From NCBI RefSeq assembly GCF_003386095.1, contig NZ_QREG01000007.1, positions 147,276 through 211,275 of the forward strand: a stretch of 64,000 nucleotides of DNA, written 5' to 3'. This document shows, in pieces, positions 18,703 through 27,199 of the stretch. The notes below the pieces were generated by a model. The model was not told the DNA's origin. It ran no database searches and worked only from the letters and a program-made list of their open reading frames with translations. The position numbers and the translations under genes were made by a program. Each line of letters begins with the position of its first letter. The stretch's first letter is position 1. The stretch is from Marinoscillum furvescens DSM 4134. GTDB taxonomy: Bacteria > Bacteroidota > Bacteroidia > Cytophagales > Cyclobacteriaceae.

Positions 18703-19575
18703 TTAGCTAAGTGCCTTTAGCATTGTCTCTCCTATGTCTGCAGGAGATTTTACTACGTGCACGCCATTTTCAGCCATTATTTTCATTTTAGCTTCTGCAG
18801 TATCATCCGCTCCGCCAATGATCGCTCCAGCGTGACCCATTCTACGGCCCGGAGGTGCTGTTTGGCCAGCAATAAATCCTACTACAGGCTTTTTATTGCC
18901 ATTTTCTTTGATCCATCGAGCGGCTTCTGCTTCGTAGTTACCACCGATCTCCCCGATCATCACGATACCTTCAGTTTCGGGATCTTCCATCAGCAGTTGT
19001 ACCGCTTCTTTAGTAGAAGTACCAATGATAGGATCTCCACCGATACCGATAGCCGTAGTGATACCGAGTCCGGCTTTTACTACCTGATCAGCTGCTTCGT
19101 AAGTGAGTGTTCCTGATTTGGAAACGATACCTACTTTTCCTTTTTTGAATACAAAACCAGGCATGATGCCCACTTTAGCTTCGCCTGGAGTGATTACACC
19201 CGGGCAGTTTGGCCCTACCAGTGTAGCTCCACGCTTCTTCGCGTAAGGTTTTGCGTTCATCATGTCTTTCACAGGGATGCCCTCCGTGATGGTAATGATC
19301 ACTTTGATGCCTGCATCGGCAGCCTCCATGATGGCGTCTGCTGCGAAAGCCGGAGGAACAAATATGATGGATACATCAGCTCCGGTAGTGTCTACTGCTT
19401 CTTTTACAGTGTTGAATACTGGCTTGTCCAGATGGGTTTGCCCTCCCTTACCAGGAGTAACCCCACCTACTACGTTGCTACCATACTCTATCATCTGCGA
19501 AGCATGAAACGTACCTTCGGATCCGGTGAAACCCTGTACGATGATTTTAGAATCTTTATTGACTAGAACACTCAT
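18703..19575 (-). CDS. sucD: Succinate-CoA ligase, alpha subunit
   Basis: TCA-cycle enzyme subunit that binds CoA and carries the phosphohistidine. 290 residues from the ATG at 19575; a frame to 19620 adds 15 unlikely residues ahead of the conserved [18 protein letters not shown]. CoA-binding region at 15-30, [20 protein letters not shown] near 120, the active-site region [11 protein letters not shown], and GHAGAIIGG with the phosphorylated His near 245 are all present. The beta subunit gene sucC is not in the window. Promoter with good consensus at 19599-19629. Confidence 0.95.
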   Translation of the reverse strand: MSVLVNKDSKIIVQGFTGSEGTFHASQMIEYGSNVVGGVTPGKGGQTHLDKPVFNTVKEAVDTTGADVSIIFVPPAFAADAIMEAADAGIKVIITITEGIPVKDMMNAKPYAKKRGATLVGPNCPGVITPGEAKVGIMPGFVFKKGKVGIVSKSGTLTYEAADQVVKAGLGITTAIGIGGDPIIGTSTKEAVQLLMEDPETEGIVMIGEIGGNYEAEAARWIKENGNKKPVVGFIAGQTAPPGRRMGHAGAIIGGADDTAEAKMKIMAENGVHVVKSPADIGETMLKALS

Positions 19576-19598
19576 TTTGGATTGGTTTCTTTGAGTTG

Positions 19599-19629
19599 CA
19601 AAAATATTTGAAATGGACACATTGCCAAA
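19599..19629 (-). promoter_or_regulatory. Promoter of sucD (TTTG, 19 nt, TATTTTTG)
   Basis: On the minus strand TTTG (plus 19626-19629) and TATTTTTG (19599-19606) with a 19-nt spacer fit the Bacteroidota sigma consensus; the -7 element ends 23 nt upstream of the start codon. Confidence 0.75.
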
Positions 19630-19721
19630 CTGAATGTGAATTTAAAGTATTATCATACATTTGTGCACCTACGCGCATGCGCTAATTTTTATCACGTACT
19701 GAAGAGATTTCACCGAGAAGG

Positions 19722-20594
19722 ATGCACAAGGCAGAAGCTTTTGAGCTACTGACAGCCGACAAAACGACTATCAGTGCCACCCTACATACACATGCAGAAA
19801 AAAGCCCACATTTAATTATTATTGGGCCGGCTACTGGTGCCCCTCAGTACTATTACCATGGTTTTGCTAAATATGCCAGTCAGTACAAGGACTTTGACGT
19901 GCTCACTTTTGATTATCGTGGTATTGGCAAGTCTCTAAAGGGCTCAGTAAAAGATGCGAAGGCCACTATGACGGACTGGGGCGCACAGGACCTGGCCGCA
20001 GCTATTCGCTGGGGAGACAAGCGCTATGATAAAATTTGTCTCATTGGTCATAGCGTAGCAGGACAGATTTTTCCTAAAGCACCCAACAATGACCGTATTC
20101 TGGCTGCCTATTTTGTGGGTTCCCAAACGGCCTATTATGGAAAGTGGCGCGGGTTATGGCTGTTGTATGTGTTGATTTTCTGGTATGTGCTAATCCCTAT
20201 TACCACTGCCTTGTATAACTACTTGCCAGGCTGGACCATGGGTGGAAAAATAGCTGTGCCCAAACCTGCTGCCAAAGAGTGGAGGAGATGGGGCATACAC
20301 CCGGAAGGTGTACTGCAGGGAGACCCCCAAATGGCAAAAAGGTTTGCCAACGTGAAAATCCCGCTTCATTTCGTATCCATTCAGGACGACAAGTTGCTAG
20401 CTCCAGGTCGGGCTACACAAGCCCTGATGCATTATTATAAAAATGCGGTTACCTCTTTTCAGTTTATCAAACCAAAGGATTTGAAATTATCCAAGATCGG
20501 TCATTTTGGGTTTTTCAAAAAGGAGTTTAGAAAGCAACTTTGGCCTATGCCAATATTCTTTTTCTCTCAGTATATCAACAAGTTAGATGAGTGA
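19722..20594 (+). CDS. Alpha/beta hydrolase (S33-like)
   Basis: 290 residues with an alpha/beta-hydrolase fold. LTFDYRGIGKS, then the nucleophile elbow LIGHSVAGQ (Ser at about 110), and a late His in KIGHFGFF; the acid is probably in SIQDDKLLAP. A hydrophobic insertion (GLWLLYVLIFWYVLIPITTALYNYL) between the core parts suggests a membrane-facing lid. This is the YbhT/'serine aminopeptidase S33' style of lysophospholipase-like hydrolase; substrate unknown. TACATTTG at 19656-19663 is a candidate -7 element. A 10-bp GCGCATGCGC palindrome lies just upstream. Confidence 0.8.
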   Translation: MHKAEAFELLTADKTTISATLHTHAEKSPHLIIIGPATGAPQYYYHGFAKYASQYKDFDVLTFDYRGIGKSLKGSVKDAKATMTDWGAQDLAAAIRWGDKRYDKICLIGHSVAGQIFPKAPNNDRILAAYFVGSQTAYYGKWRGLWLLYVLIFWYVLIPITTALYNYLPGWTMGGKIAVPKPAAKEWRRWGIHPEGVLQGDPQMAKRFANVKIPLHFVSIQDDKLLAPGRATQALMHYYKNAVTSFQFIKPKDLKLSKIGHFGFFKKEFRKQLWPMPIFFFSQYINKLDE

Positions 20595-20718
20595 GTAGGT
20601 GATTTGCCTAAGAGAGATGTAGAATTACCTATTTGCCAAAATCAGCATAGTACTGAAGTATGGGGGTGTGGAGTGCTCTACTTTTGAATTCACTATTCAT
20701 CTAAATCCTAAACCAAAT

Positions 20719-20970
20719 ATGAGAGCTTCAGTTCCCAACATAAGAATCGCTGATATCATGGACCAGGAAATCAAACTGCAATCCAACAGCGAAGAAAACT
20801 CCGACATTGCGTCTTTAAAAATAGAGGCGGCAAACTCTGACCGCAACGGGCGTACCAAACTGCTCATTAGAAAGGTTTACCGCTCTGGAGAGAAATCTAT
20901 GCAGTGGGTAGACCTCCAAACCTTCAATATCTGGTGGCAGCTACACAAAGAAGAGGCTTCACTCAACTAG
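20719..20970 (+). CDS. Hypothetical protein (83 aa)
   Basis: No family recognised. I use the ATG at 20719 (MRASVPNIRIADIMDQE); the in-frame start at 20668 adds 17 residues without character. The protein is soluble, polar in the first half, with a basic stretch (NGRTKLLIRKVYRSGEK) and an aromatic end (MQWVDLQTFNIWWQLHKEE). Its TAG stop is part of a CTAG shared with the convergent kdsC gene. Confidence 0.55.
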   Translation: MRASVPNIRIADIMDQEIKLQSNSEENSDIASLKIEAANSDRNGRTKLLIRKVYRSGEKSMQWVDLQTFNIWWQLHKEEASLN

Positions 20971-21446
20971 CTCAGGAGGTAATTGTCTATAAATTCTCTT
21001 ACGGCTCCATGACCGCCATTTTTTTCTAGGCATACATCTGCTACTTCCTTGATGGCGGGAGCGGCATCAGCTGGACAGGCCGTAAACCCTACGCGTTTCA
21101 TGATTTCCAGATCGTTTACATCATCCCCTATGTAGGCGATCTCTTCATCTTTTAGGTTCAGCTGTTGTTGCCACTCATCCAGCACCTCCGTTTTAGCTTT
21201 TTGGCCTACGTAGTAATGCTTCATGCCGAGAGAGGCTGCGCGGCTGGTCACCATTTCTATCACCAGGCTATGGCTAATGATCCCAACCTCAATACCCGCT
21301 TTCATGGCTAGTTTGATTCCCATTCCGTCGCGGGCGTGAAATTTTTTAAACTGCTTGCCATCTTCCATAACATAGACTCCACCATCGGTGAGTGTGCCAT
21401 CTACATCCAGAATGAGCATTTTTATCTGATCTTTATTTTTGGTCAT
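20967..21446 (-). CDS. kdsC: 3-deoxy-manno-octulosonate-8-phosphatase-like HAD phosphatase
   Basis: 159 residues, the size of tetrameric cap-less HAD phosphatases. LILDVDGTLTDGGVYV carries both catalytic Asp residues; the loop HARDGMGIKLA, Ser in IISHS, Lys in GQKAK, and IGDDVNDLEIM the Mg-binding acidic motif. This series is characteristic of KdsC, which removes phosphate from KDO-8-phosphate in lipopolysaccharide inner-core synthesis. It lies 3 nt downstream of aroF, suggesting one operon, an arrangement I have not seen explained functionally. Some relatives act on N-acylneuraminate-9-phosphate; KdsC is the best guess. Confidence 0.85.
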   Translation of the reverse strand: MTKNKDQIKMLILDVDGTLTDGGVYVMEDGKQFKKFHARDGMGIKLAMKAGIEVGIISHSLVIEMVTSRAASLGMKHYYVGQKAKTEVLDEWQQQLNLKDEEIAYIGDDVNDLEIMKRVGFTACPADAAPAIKEVADVCLEKNGGHGAVREFIDNYLLS

Positions 21447-21449
21447 ACA

Positions 21450-22436
21450 CTAAATGATTTGCTGTCCTACCGCAGTGGCTACTGGGTGGAGCGATTGGTG
21501 TAGTTTTTCAAATTCTTCAAGACTAAGCTGCTGAGCTGCATCCGAGAGGGCCTGCTCTGGCTTAGGGTGAGTTTCGAGTAGTAGCCCTTCCACGCCCATG
21601 GCCATGGCTGCTCTCGTGAGGTCAGGCACCCCGTAGCGGTAGCCTATTGCATGGCTAGGGTCTACGATTACGGGCAGGTTGGTATGGTGCTTGAGAAAAG
21701 CCACCCCAGTAAGGTCCAGGGTAAAGCGCGTCTTGTTTTCAAACGTGCGTATGCCTCGTTCGCAAAGCATAACTTCACTGTTGCCCTGGCTCAGGATAAA
21801 TTCTGCAGCCTGCACAAACTCCTGCAAAGTCGTGCCAAAGCCTCTTTTGAGGAGAACGGGCTTATTGCTCTGGCCACATGCTCTGAGGATGCTATGATCA
21901 TACATGGCTTTAGCTCCGATTTGCACCACATCTGCGTGGGCTATTACGTCTGCAATGTGTGAGCTGTCTTTTACCTCGGTCACTATTTTTAAGCCATACT
22001 TTTCGCGCATCTGCGCAAGCAACTCCAGGCCCTCCAGACCTAGCCCCTGAAATGTATAAGGCGAGGTGCGAGGCTTAAAACATCCGCCTCTTAAAAGCTT
22101 TACACCGGATTTTATCAGAAACTGAGCTACAGTGTCTAGTTGCTCGTAGGACTCCACACTGCACGGGCCGGCGATGATGGCCGTTTTGCCCGGCCCAATG
22201 CCCAGGCTCTTGATGCCGCGCTTTTCAGACCTGTAATCTCGGCTGGCCAGCTGGATATCGGTTTCCATTACAAAATGGTCTTCCACATAGTCGGCAAGCA
22301 GCTCGGGTACTTCCTTCACTTTGGAAGAGGTAACTATCACATGCTTTTTCCCATCAAAAAAGTGCGTGGCCCCGATTTTACTGGCAAGTTCTTGAGCCTT
22401 TGCAAGCTCTACGCTGTGTTTTAAATGTATAACCAT
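21450..22436 (-). CDS. aroF: DAHP synthase, type I-beta (AroF/AroA-like)
   Basis: First enzyme of the shikimate pathway: condenses phosphoenolpyruvate and erythrose 4-phosphate. 328 residues from the ATG at 22436 ([10 protein letters not shown]); the longer frame to 22481 is unlikely. A ferredoxin-like N-terminal domain (about 1-70) precedes the TIM barrel, as in the Bacillus/Thermotoga type. Conserved blocks: [55 protein letters not shown] and VDPSHAIG. The KPRTSPY block favours DAHP over KDO-8-phosphate synthase. kdsC follows by 3 nt. Divergent from threonine aldolase with 65 nt between. Confidence 0.9.
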   Translation of the reverse strand: MVIHLKHSVELAKAQELASKIGATHFFDGKKHVIVTSSKVKEVPELLADYVEDHFVMETDIQLASRDYRSEKRGIKSLGIGPGKTAIIAGPCSVESYEQLDTVAQFLIKSGVKLLRGGCFKPRTSPYTFQGLGLEGLELLAQMREKYGLKIVTEVKDSSHIADVIAHADVVQIGAKAMYDHSILRACGQSNKPVLLKRGFGTTLQEFVQAAEFILSQGNSEVMLCERGIRTFENKTRFTLDLTGVAFLKHHTNLPVIVDPSHAIGYRYGVPDLTRAAMAMGVEGLLLETHPKPEQALSDAAQQLSLEEFEKLHQSLHPVATAVGQQII

Positions 22437-22501
22437 AAGCGGCAGCAAATATATAGTGAATGCTCGCAGACGGTCTGCCAAAGCTTATTAGTTTTAGCCG
22501 T

Positions 22502-23533
22502 ATGTCTGCAAACCAGAAAAAAATGATTGATCTACGCAGTGATACCGTGACCAAACCTACGCCGCCCATGCTGGAGGCTATGATGTCTGCGCCTGTAGGA
22601 GACGATGTGTTTGGTGACGATCCTTCGGTAAACCAGCTACAAGATGATGTGGCTGCCTATTTTGGTATGGAGGAGGGCCTTTTTTGCCCTTCTGGCACTA
22701 TGGCCAATCAGATTGCCATCCGCATGCATACGCGTCCTCAGGATGAGGTCATATGTCATGAAAACGCGCATGTGTACCTGTACGAGGGTGGTGGTATGAT
22801 GTCCAACTCACTGGTGTCGCCCAAATTGCTGCCGGGTGATTATGGTTTGCTCTCGGCAGCTGCTATTGCTGAAAGCATCAACCCTGACGATATTCATTTT
22901 CCAAAATCCAGACTGGTATGCCTGGAAAACACCATGAACAAAGGAGGGGGCAGTACTTATTCTCTGGAAACGCTTCAGGCCATTCATAAAACTTGCGTTG
23001 AAAATGCCCTGGCATTGCATCTCGATGGTGCCAGGTTATTCAATGCGCTGGTGGCCACCGGGCAGGATCCAAAAATGTATGGGCAGCTTTTTGACTCCAT
23101 ATCCGTCTGTTTTTCGAAAGGCATGGGAGCTCCGGTAGGGTCTGTCTTGCTGGGGAGTAGCACTCAAATAGCTGAGGCCAAACGCATTCGCAAGGCGCTA
23201 GGAGGAGGGATGCGGCAGGCGGGCTATCTGGCAGCAGCGTGCAGCTATGCTTTGCAGCACCATGTGGCGCGGTTGGCAGAAGATCATGCCCGTGCCCAGC
23301 AGCTTGCCGAAGCATTGTCAGGCAAATCTTTTGTAAAAGAAGTTTTGCCGGTGCAGACCAACATTGTGATTGCCCGGCTGGTTAGTAAAACACCAAATGA
23401 GTTATTGAAAGAGCTGGAAGCAGCAGGAGTACTGGCAGTGTCCTTTGGGAAAGATGCTATACGCTTTGTCACGCATTTGGATTTTTCGGCCGAACAGTTG
23501 GAGCAGACTGTTTCTATAATCAACAAACTATGA
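22502..23533 (+). CDS. ltaE: Low-specificity L-threonine aldolase
   Basis: PLP enzyme that splits threonine or allo-threonine into glycine and acetaldehyde. 343 residues from ATG 22502 (MSANQKK); a second ATG at 22523 ([10 protein letters not shown]) is an equally possible start. [13 protein letters not shown] at the N-terminus, [33 protein letters not shown] and the PLP-lysine motif [14 protein letters not shown] are typical of the family. It overlaps the following lipoprotein gene by four bases (ATGA). Alternative family members act on 3-hydroxy amino acids generally. Confidence 0.92.
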   Translation: MSANQKKMIDLRSDTVTKPTPPMLEAMMSAPVGDDVFGDDPSVNQLQDDVAAYFGMEEGLFCPSGTMANQIAIRMHTRPQDEVICHENAHVYLYEGGGMMSNSLVSPKLLPGDYGLLSAAAIAESINPDDIHFPKSRLVCLENTMNKGGGSTYSLETLQAIHKTCVENALALHLDGARLFNALVATGQDPKMYGQLFDSISVCFSKGMGAPVGSVLLGSSTQIAEAKRIRKALGGGMRQAGYLAAACSYALQHHVARLAEDHARAQQLAEALSGKSFVKEVLPVQTNIVIARLVSKTPNELLKELEAAGVLAVSFGKDAIRFVTHLDFSAEQLEQTVSIINKL

Positions 23534-23922
23534 ATCGAATCTACCTTGCCTTATTTGTATTGTTACTGGCTGTTGGTTGTACCAAAAAGTTGGGTACTAC
23601 ACGTGTGCCAGAGCAGTTTGATGAGTTTTACGAGCGTTTTCATGAAGACCTTGCTTTTCAAAAGTCCAGAGTAAAGTTTCCGCTCGAGGGGGAATACGTG
23701 GGGCCTGAAGGTGCCAAAGACTGGAAGCCTGAATCGTGGGAGATGCACCGCCAGAAAGTCACGGACATTACTGACCCCAACTATGATACGGAGATCATCC
23801 GCCGGGATCAAGAGGTGATCGACAAAGTGCAGCTCAGAGATGCCGGGCTGTCGATCGAGCGAAAGTTTCAGCGACTAGACGGTAAGTGGTATCTGGTGTA
23901 TTACAAGACAGTGGATCTCTAG
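23530..23922 (+). CDS. Hypothetical lipoprotein
   Basis: 130 residues with a lipobox ([17 protein letters not shown]). The mature part is a compact mixed domain: [27 protein letters not shown], a Trp-rich middle ([11 protein letters not shown]) and a C-terminal [18 protein letters not shown] strand pair. This resembles DUF4348-type lipoproteins of Bacteroidota, but I am not certain. It overlaps ltaE by four bases and shares a CTAG with the convergent EamA gene. Confidence 0.75.
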   Translation: MNRIYLALFVLLLAVGCTKKLGTTRVPEQFDEFYERFHEDLAFQKSRVKFPLEGEYVGPEGAKDWKPESWEMHRQKVTDITDPNYDTEIIRRDQEVIDKVQLRDAGLSIERKFQRLDGKWYLVYYKTVDL

Positions 23923-24794
23923 CGTTTTTGGATCACCAATCCTACTCCGATAAATACCAATATGGCCGCTATGAGGTGGCGTAGGGTGAGTGCCTCGCCA
24001 AACGCTATGCTGGCGATAAGGGTGGCAAATATTGGCTGTACGTAAATGTAAGCGCCCACGGTAGATGGGCTCACCTTTTTCATTGCCCAGATGTTGAGCA
24101 CATAGACGATCACCGTCACACCAATGATCACATAGGCCATGCTCCAGTAGACCGTGGCATCCAGGTCTGGCCATGGGATGTCTGCAAACCCTTGCCAGCC
24201 TACAGGCAGTACTACCGGGATGCCAAAGAGAAATACCCATTTCGCAACAGTGAGTGGAGTGTATTTGGCCAAAAGGGGCTTTACCAGTACCAGATAGGTG
24301 CCGTAGGTAGAGGCATTGAGGATGACTAGCAGGTCTCCCCGCCAGTCTCCGGTCTGGCTAGCTGCATCTGGCTGGTACACAATCAAAAACGCCCCCACAA
24401 ACCCGATGAGCAGGCCAAGGATTCGGCGTTTTATGACTTTTTCTTTTAGAAGGATTACCGACATCACAAATACCATGGCCGGAGTAAGGGTCATAATGAT
24501 GGATGCATTGATGGCGCTGGTGAGGCTCACACCTTTGAAAAAGCAAAGCATGTTTACGCCCACTCCAAAAAAGGCACACAAAAACAGTCGCCAGCCGTCG
24601 GCTTTCCAGTCTATGGGCTCTGCTTTCCACGCGATGGCCCAAAAAAGCGCTGCAGCTACCAGTACCCGTACCACGATAAAGCCAAAGGCTTCCAAATGTT
24701 CGGGAGTGACAAGTTTGATGACGCTGTAGTTGGCTCCATAGAGCAGGCCTACGATCAGCATGGCCAGGTGTCTGTCCAGGTTGTTTATTTTCAC
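23919..24794 (-). CDS. EamA/DMT-family transporter
   Basis: 291 residues with about ten hydrophobic segments arranged as two EamA repeats (about 5-140 and 150-290). Start MKINNLDRHLAMLIVGLLYGANYSVIK; VTSAINASIIMTLTPAMVFVMS in repeat one and PSTVGAYIYVQPIFATLIASIAFGE in repeat two are characteristic. These inner-membrane exporters move metabolites such as amino acids or nucleosides; the substrate cannot be read from sequence. It is followed on the same strand, upstream, by the methyltransferase-like gene 35 nt away. Confidence 0.87.
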   Translation of the reverse strand: MKINNLDRHLAMLIVGLLYGANYSVIKLVTPEHLEAFGFIVVRVLVAAALFWAIAWKAEPIDWKADGWRLFLCAFFGVGVNMLCFFKGVSLTSAINASIIMTLTPAMVFVMSVILLKEKVIKRRILGLLIGFVGAFLIVYQPDAASQTGDWRGDLLVILNASTYGTYLVLVKPLLAKYTPLTVAKWVFLFGIPVVLPVGWQGFADIPWPDLDATVYWSMAYVIIGVTVIVYVLNIWAMKKVSPSTVGAYIYVQPIFATLIASIAFGEALTLRHLIAAILVFIGVGLVIQKR

Positions 24795-24829
24795 GCGGCA
24801 AAGGTAGTGTTATTGGGGTATCTGTAGCC

Positions 24830-25555
24830 CTATTTCAGCCAGCTGGTTTTTTTCATGATTACTTTGATGAGGAGGTAGAGTCCACCCGAAATACCCGTGG
24901 CCCAAAGCCATTCCTGGTGCACAGTGAGCGTTTGTCTGAGGCTGTTTCCCTGCCCAAGCGAAGCGGTCAGTTCGAACAGGGTAAAAACCAAAACGATGGC
25001 CAGTAGTCCATTTTTTTCTTTTCGAAGGACTTTTTTCCAGTTAAACGCCTCTGTAGGGGGCTTGTACAGCCAGATGTTTGGGAGTATGGTAGGAGTTTTG
25101 GCAGACCATTGGCGCCAGGTATCGCCAAACTGATTTTTTAGAAAAGCTTCCTCCAGCTGAAAGATGCGTCGATATACCCAAAAGAAAAACGCAACAGTGA
25201 GTGCCAGAAAAAGTGCGTTTTGGGGATAGAGGGCCAGGCCAAGCCATATGATGAAATTAGCCAGGTAGAGCGGGTGCTGCACTACAGCGTAGGCGCCAGT
25301 AGTGTTGAGCTGTTCGGCCAGCTGACGTCCGGTATTGCGCCCGGAGGTTCCTTTGGGCGTATGCCCCACGATATACATGCGCATAATAGTGCCAAGCAGG
25401 CTGAGTCCTACGCAAAGGAGCACATACATGCGTGAGGGTGCTGCCGGCTGCCAGTAAGTGAGGGCCAGGGCTGGTGCCAGTAAGAGGAGGGGTAGTAGTC
25501 CTCTGTAGCGAAATAGTAAGCGCCCCTGTTTCAGAGATTTACTTGCATCAGCCAT
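24830..25555 (-). CDS. Isoprenylcysteine methyltransferase-like integral membrane protein
   Basis: 241 residues from the ATG at 25555 (MADASKSLKQ); the frame to 25591 adds 12 doubtful residues. Several membrane helices, then GAYAVVQHPLYLANFIIWLG with the HPLY motif and the acidic block RIFQLEEAFLKNQFGDTWRQW. This is the ICMT/PEMT-like cofactor-binding pattern (HP, then EE, then FG..W) seen in bacterial methyltransferases of unknown substrate. Two more hydrophobic helices at the C-terminus are an extension beyond the core family. Upstream of the EamA gene on the same strand. Confidence 0.78.
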   Translation of the reverse strand: MADASKSLKQGRLLFRYRGLLPLLLLAPALALTYWQPAAPSRMYVLLCVGLSLLGTIMRMYIVGHTPKGTSGRNTGRQLAEQLNTTGAYAVVQHPLYLANFIIWLGLALYPQNALFLALTVAFFFWVYRRIFQLEEAFLKNQFGDTWRQWSAKTPTILPNIWLYKPPTEAFNWKKVLRKEKNGLLAIVLVFTLFELTASLGQGNSLRQTLTVHQEWLWATGISGGLYLLIKVIMKKTSWLK

Positions 25556-25717
25556 GATCGGAAATTTTTCGGTTAACCATTTGAAAATCAAAAATGTAAC
25601 CTACATGTAAGGGATAGAAGTGAAAATATTCCAAAACATTTCCTTTTTGCAATCGTTTGCAATTTGTATAATTGTACGGACGATGTTCGTCTGTGTGATT
25701 CACTAAATACACTGCGT

Positions 25718-26038
25718 ATGGTTTTTACAAATATTGACAAAAAAACGATGCAGACACTGTGTACTTTGGTCAAGTATGCGGGGCCAGTGAATGCAAACAA
25801 AGATGAAATAGTCCATGTAGGTCAGGAGCTCGGGGTGCCCAAAGAGGACACGCTGGAGCTGCTCAACGAATGGGAAGAAGTGGACACGGTGAAGTTTACG
25901 ACTGAAGAGGACAAAAAACGCTTCATCCAATCTTGTTTTCCATTTATGACCAAGGATTATCACCCTGATCAGTCTGAGCGAAAACTCTACAACCATGTAG
26001 TGAGTAATCTCGGGCTGAAGACCAGTTCAATCAATTAA
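25718..26038 (+). CDS. Hypothetical helical protein (106 aa), TerB-like in pattern
   Basis: Not confidently assigned. From the ATG at 25718 (MVFTNIDKKTMQTLCTLVKYAGP) the protein is all-helical, soluble and acidic, with KDEIVHVGQELGVPKEDTLELLNEW. The pattern of a small helical bundle with an acidic helix loosely recalls TerB-like domains, but no diagnostic residue confirms this. An earlier start at 25664 is possible but adds Cys-rich sequence without character. A perfect terminator follows. Confidence 0.6.
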   Translation: MVFTNIDKKTMQTLCTLVKYAGPVNANKDEIVHVGQELGVPKEDTLELLNEWEEVDTVKFTTEEDKKRFIQSCFPFMTKDYHPDQSERKLYNHVVSNLGLKTSSIN

Positions 26039-26063
26039 ACAACATTACCCCAAGTAAAGAAAC

Positions 26064-26090
26064 AGCTTCCGGTCTCCGGAAGCTTTTTTT
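26064..26090 (+). terminator. Rho-independent terminator
   Basis: AGCTTCCGG, TCT loop base plus two, CCGGAAGCT followed by T6: a perfect 9-bp stem after the 25718 gene. Confidence 0.95.
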
Positions 26091-26140
26091 GTTTTTGGGG
26101 TGTGGAGACTCAGAATTGACTTTACCGATGAATTAGATAT

Positions 26141-26575
26141 TTATGCTCGCAGTTCGTACAGCTCCGCAGTAGTGTAAATATCTCGAAACCCTTTTGTTCT
26201 TAATCCATTGATCAACTTTTTGTCACCTGTCCAGATGGATGCTTCTAAACCGATGGCAGTGGCGACAAATGGTGTGTCATCTTCATCGACATCAAATGCT
26301 AATTCATAAGCACGTTTCCAATGAATCTCAGAAATTGCAACCATTGAAATCAAGTCTATATTCTTTAGCACCTGATAAATCGAAACGTCGATTTTTTCCT
26401 CTGACATTTTAGTCAATGACCGAAGCTTGGATTTGTATTTTGTCAGCTCATCAATGATGTACTCCGACGAATAGAATTCAAACTGTTCCTCAGAATTAAA
26501 AAGTAGTTCGCCTATGAGTCCATTTGAGTTTAAGATTGCACTGAATACAATGTTTGTATCTAAAACGACCTTCAT
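26141..26575 (-). CDS. PIN-domain toxin
   Basis: 144 residues. MKVVLDTNIVFSAILNSNG gives the first catalytic Asp; DEL near 42 and DVDEDDTPFVATAIGLEASIWTGDKKL supply the other acidic residues, ending in the conserved TGDKKL. It belongs to the 'putative toxin, PIN family' group, expected to be an Mg-dependent ribonuclease. It overlaps the stop of the upstream small gene by four bases, the usual antitoxin-toxin arrangement. Base composition is somewhat more AT-rich than the surrounding hut and rar genes, which fits a mobile module. The RNA target is unknown. Confidence 0.88.
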   Translation of the reverse strand: MKVVLDTNIVFSAILNSNGLIGELLFNSEEQFEFYSSEYIIDELTKYKSKLRSLTKMSEEKIDVSIYQVLKNIDLISMVAISEIHWKRAYELAFDVDEDDTPFVATAIGLEASIWTGDKKLINGLRTKGFRDIYTTAELYELRA

Positions 26576-26775
26576 TTAACAAATCGGTGCTTGTTTTCCT
26601 TCCACCAATTTGCTTTAGACTCCTTAGCCAATTTATCTATTTCGACCTGTTCGGGGTTGCATTCGGCGGTTGCCTCTTTGTACTTCAGATAGTCTATCAT
26701 ACGTTGAAGACCAAGTGTATCAACGTTGGCAGGGAGCCGAAAAAGGATTTCACTATCTGTTCTCTCAATGTCCAT
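26572..26775 (-). CDS. Putative antitoxin of the PIN toxin
   Basis: 67 residues from the ATG at 26775; a TTG at 26781 would add two residues but overlaps the TAAATTTG element at 26779-26786. MDIERTDSEILFRLPANVDTLGLQRMIDYLKYKE has a short beta start and a helix, and the charged C-terminus (ESKANWWKENKHRF) is a plausible toxin-wrapping tail. No standard DNA-binding family was recognised. Identification rests on size, position and the four-base overlap with the PIN toxin. Confidence 0.75.
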   Translation of the reverse strand: MDIERTDSEILFRLPANVDTLGLQRMIDYLKYKEATAECNPEQVEIDKLAKESKANWWKENKHRFVK

Positions 26776-26925
26776 ATTCAAATTTACGAATTCCAGCCAA
26801 AAAGAGTTCTATGTGGAATACGCTGGAGTCTGTTCTTTTTTAATAACGTAACTCGATGATCTAGCTATTTTGGCGAGCCTTTGACGATTGTTATGCTTAA
26901 TCAATTACAAACTGACCCCAATTCA

Positions 26926-27156
26926 GCGGATGAGTGTTTGCCGGATGCGGATGAGTCATTTTCCTATGCGGATGGATGGTTGCCGGAAGCGGTTGGGTCA
27001 TTTTCCCGTGCGGATGAGTGATTGCCTAGAGCGGATGAATGATCGCCGAGTGAGGACGGATGATTGTCGAATGCGGATGCGTCTTTGCCGGGGCCGGATG
27101 GATGATTGCCGGATGCGGTTGGGTGTTTGCCGGATGCGGTTTGGCAATTGAGCAAG
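26926..27156. repeat. 21-bp degenerate tandem repeat (10 full units plus one decayed)
   Basis: Units start at 26926, 26947, 26968 and so on every 21 bp to 27135, most opening with GCGGATG or GCGGTTG; a last decayed unit is 27136-27156. A typical unit is GCGGATGAGTGTTTGCCGGAT. Positions 1-5 and 13-15 are the best kept, the rest varies. Because 21 is a multiple of three, frames stay open on both strands and produce heptad-like peptides, but these are probably not genes. It fills the gap between the toxin-antitoxin pair and rarA. Confidence 0.9.
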
Positions 27157-27186
27157 CGAGTCGCTGACATTTGTGCCACTTCCCCC

Positions 27187-27194
27187 TAACTTTG
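27187..27194 (+). promoter_or_regulatory. -7-like element close to the rarA start
   Basis: TAACTTTG matches TAnnTTTG and ends 5 nt before the ATG at 27200. No TTTG at the right distance was found. If active, the message would be leaderless or nearly so; otherwise it is a chance match. Confidence 0.3.
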
Positions 27195-27199
27195 GCACC

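Noticed and set aside
19679..19690. GCGCATGCGC palindrome before the hydrolase gene
   Set aside because: Too short and without a second copy; likely chance.
19944..20126. Small antisense frame in the hydrolase gene
   Set aside because: Shadow of a coding gene without any motif.
26926..27156. CRISPR array
   Set aside because: The units are head-to-tail without unique spacers, and no cas gene is present.
26888..27179. Open frames on both strands across the 21-bp repeat giving heptad-like peptides
   Set aside because: A 21-bp unit keeps all frames in register, so open frames arise automatically on both strands; the peptides have no family resemblance and no start context. Kept as a repeat, not a gene.
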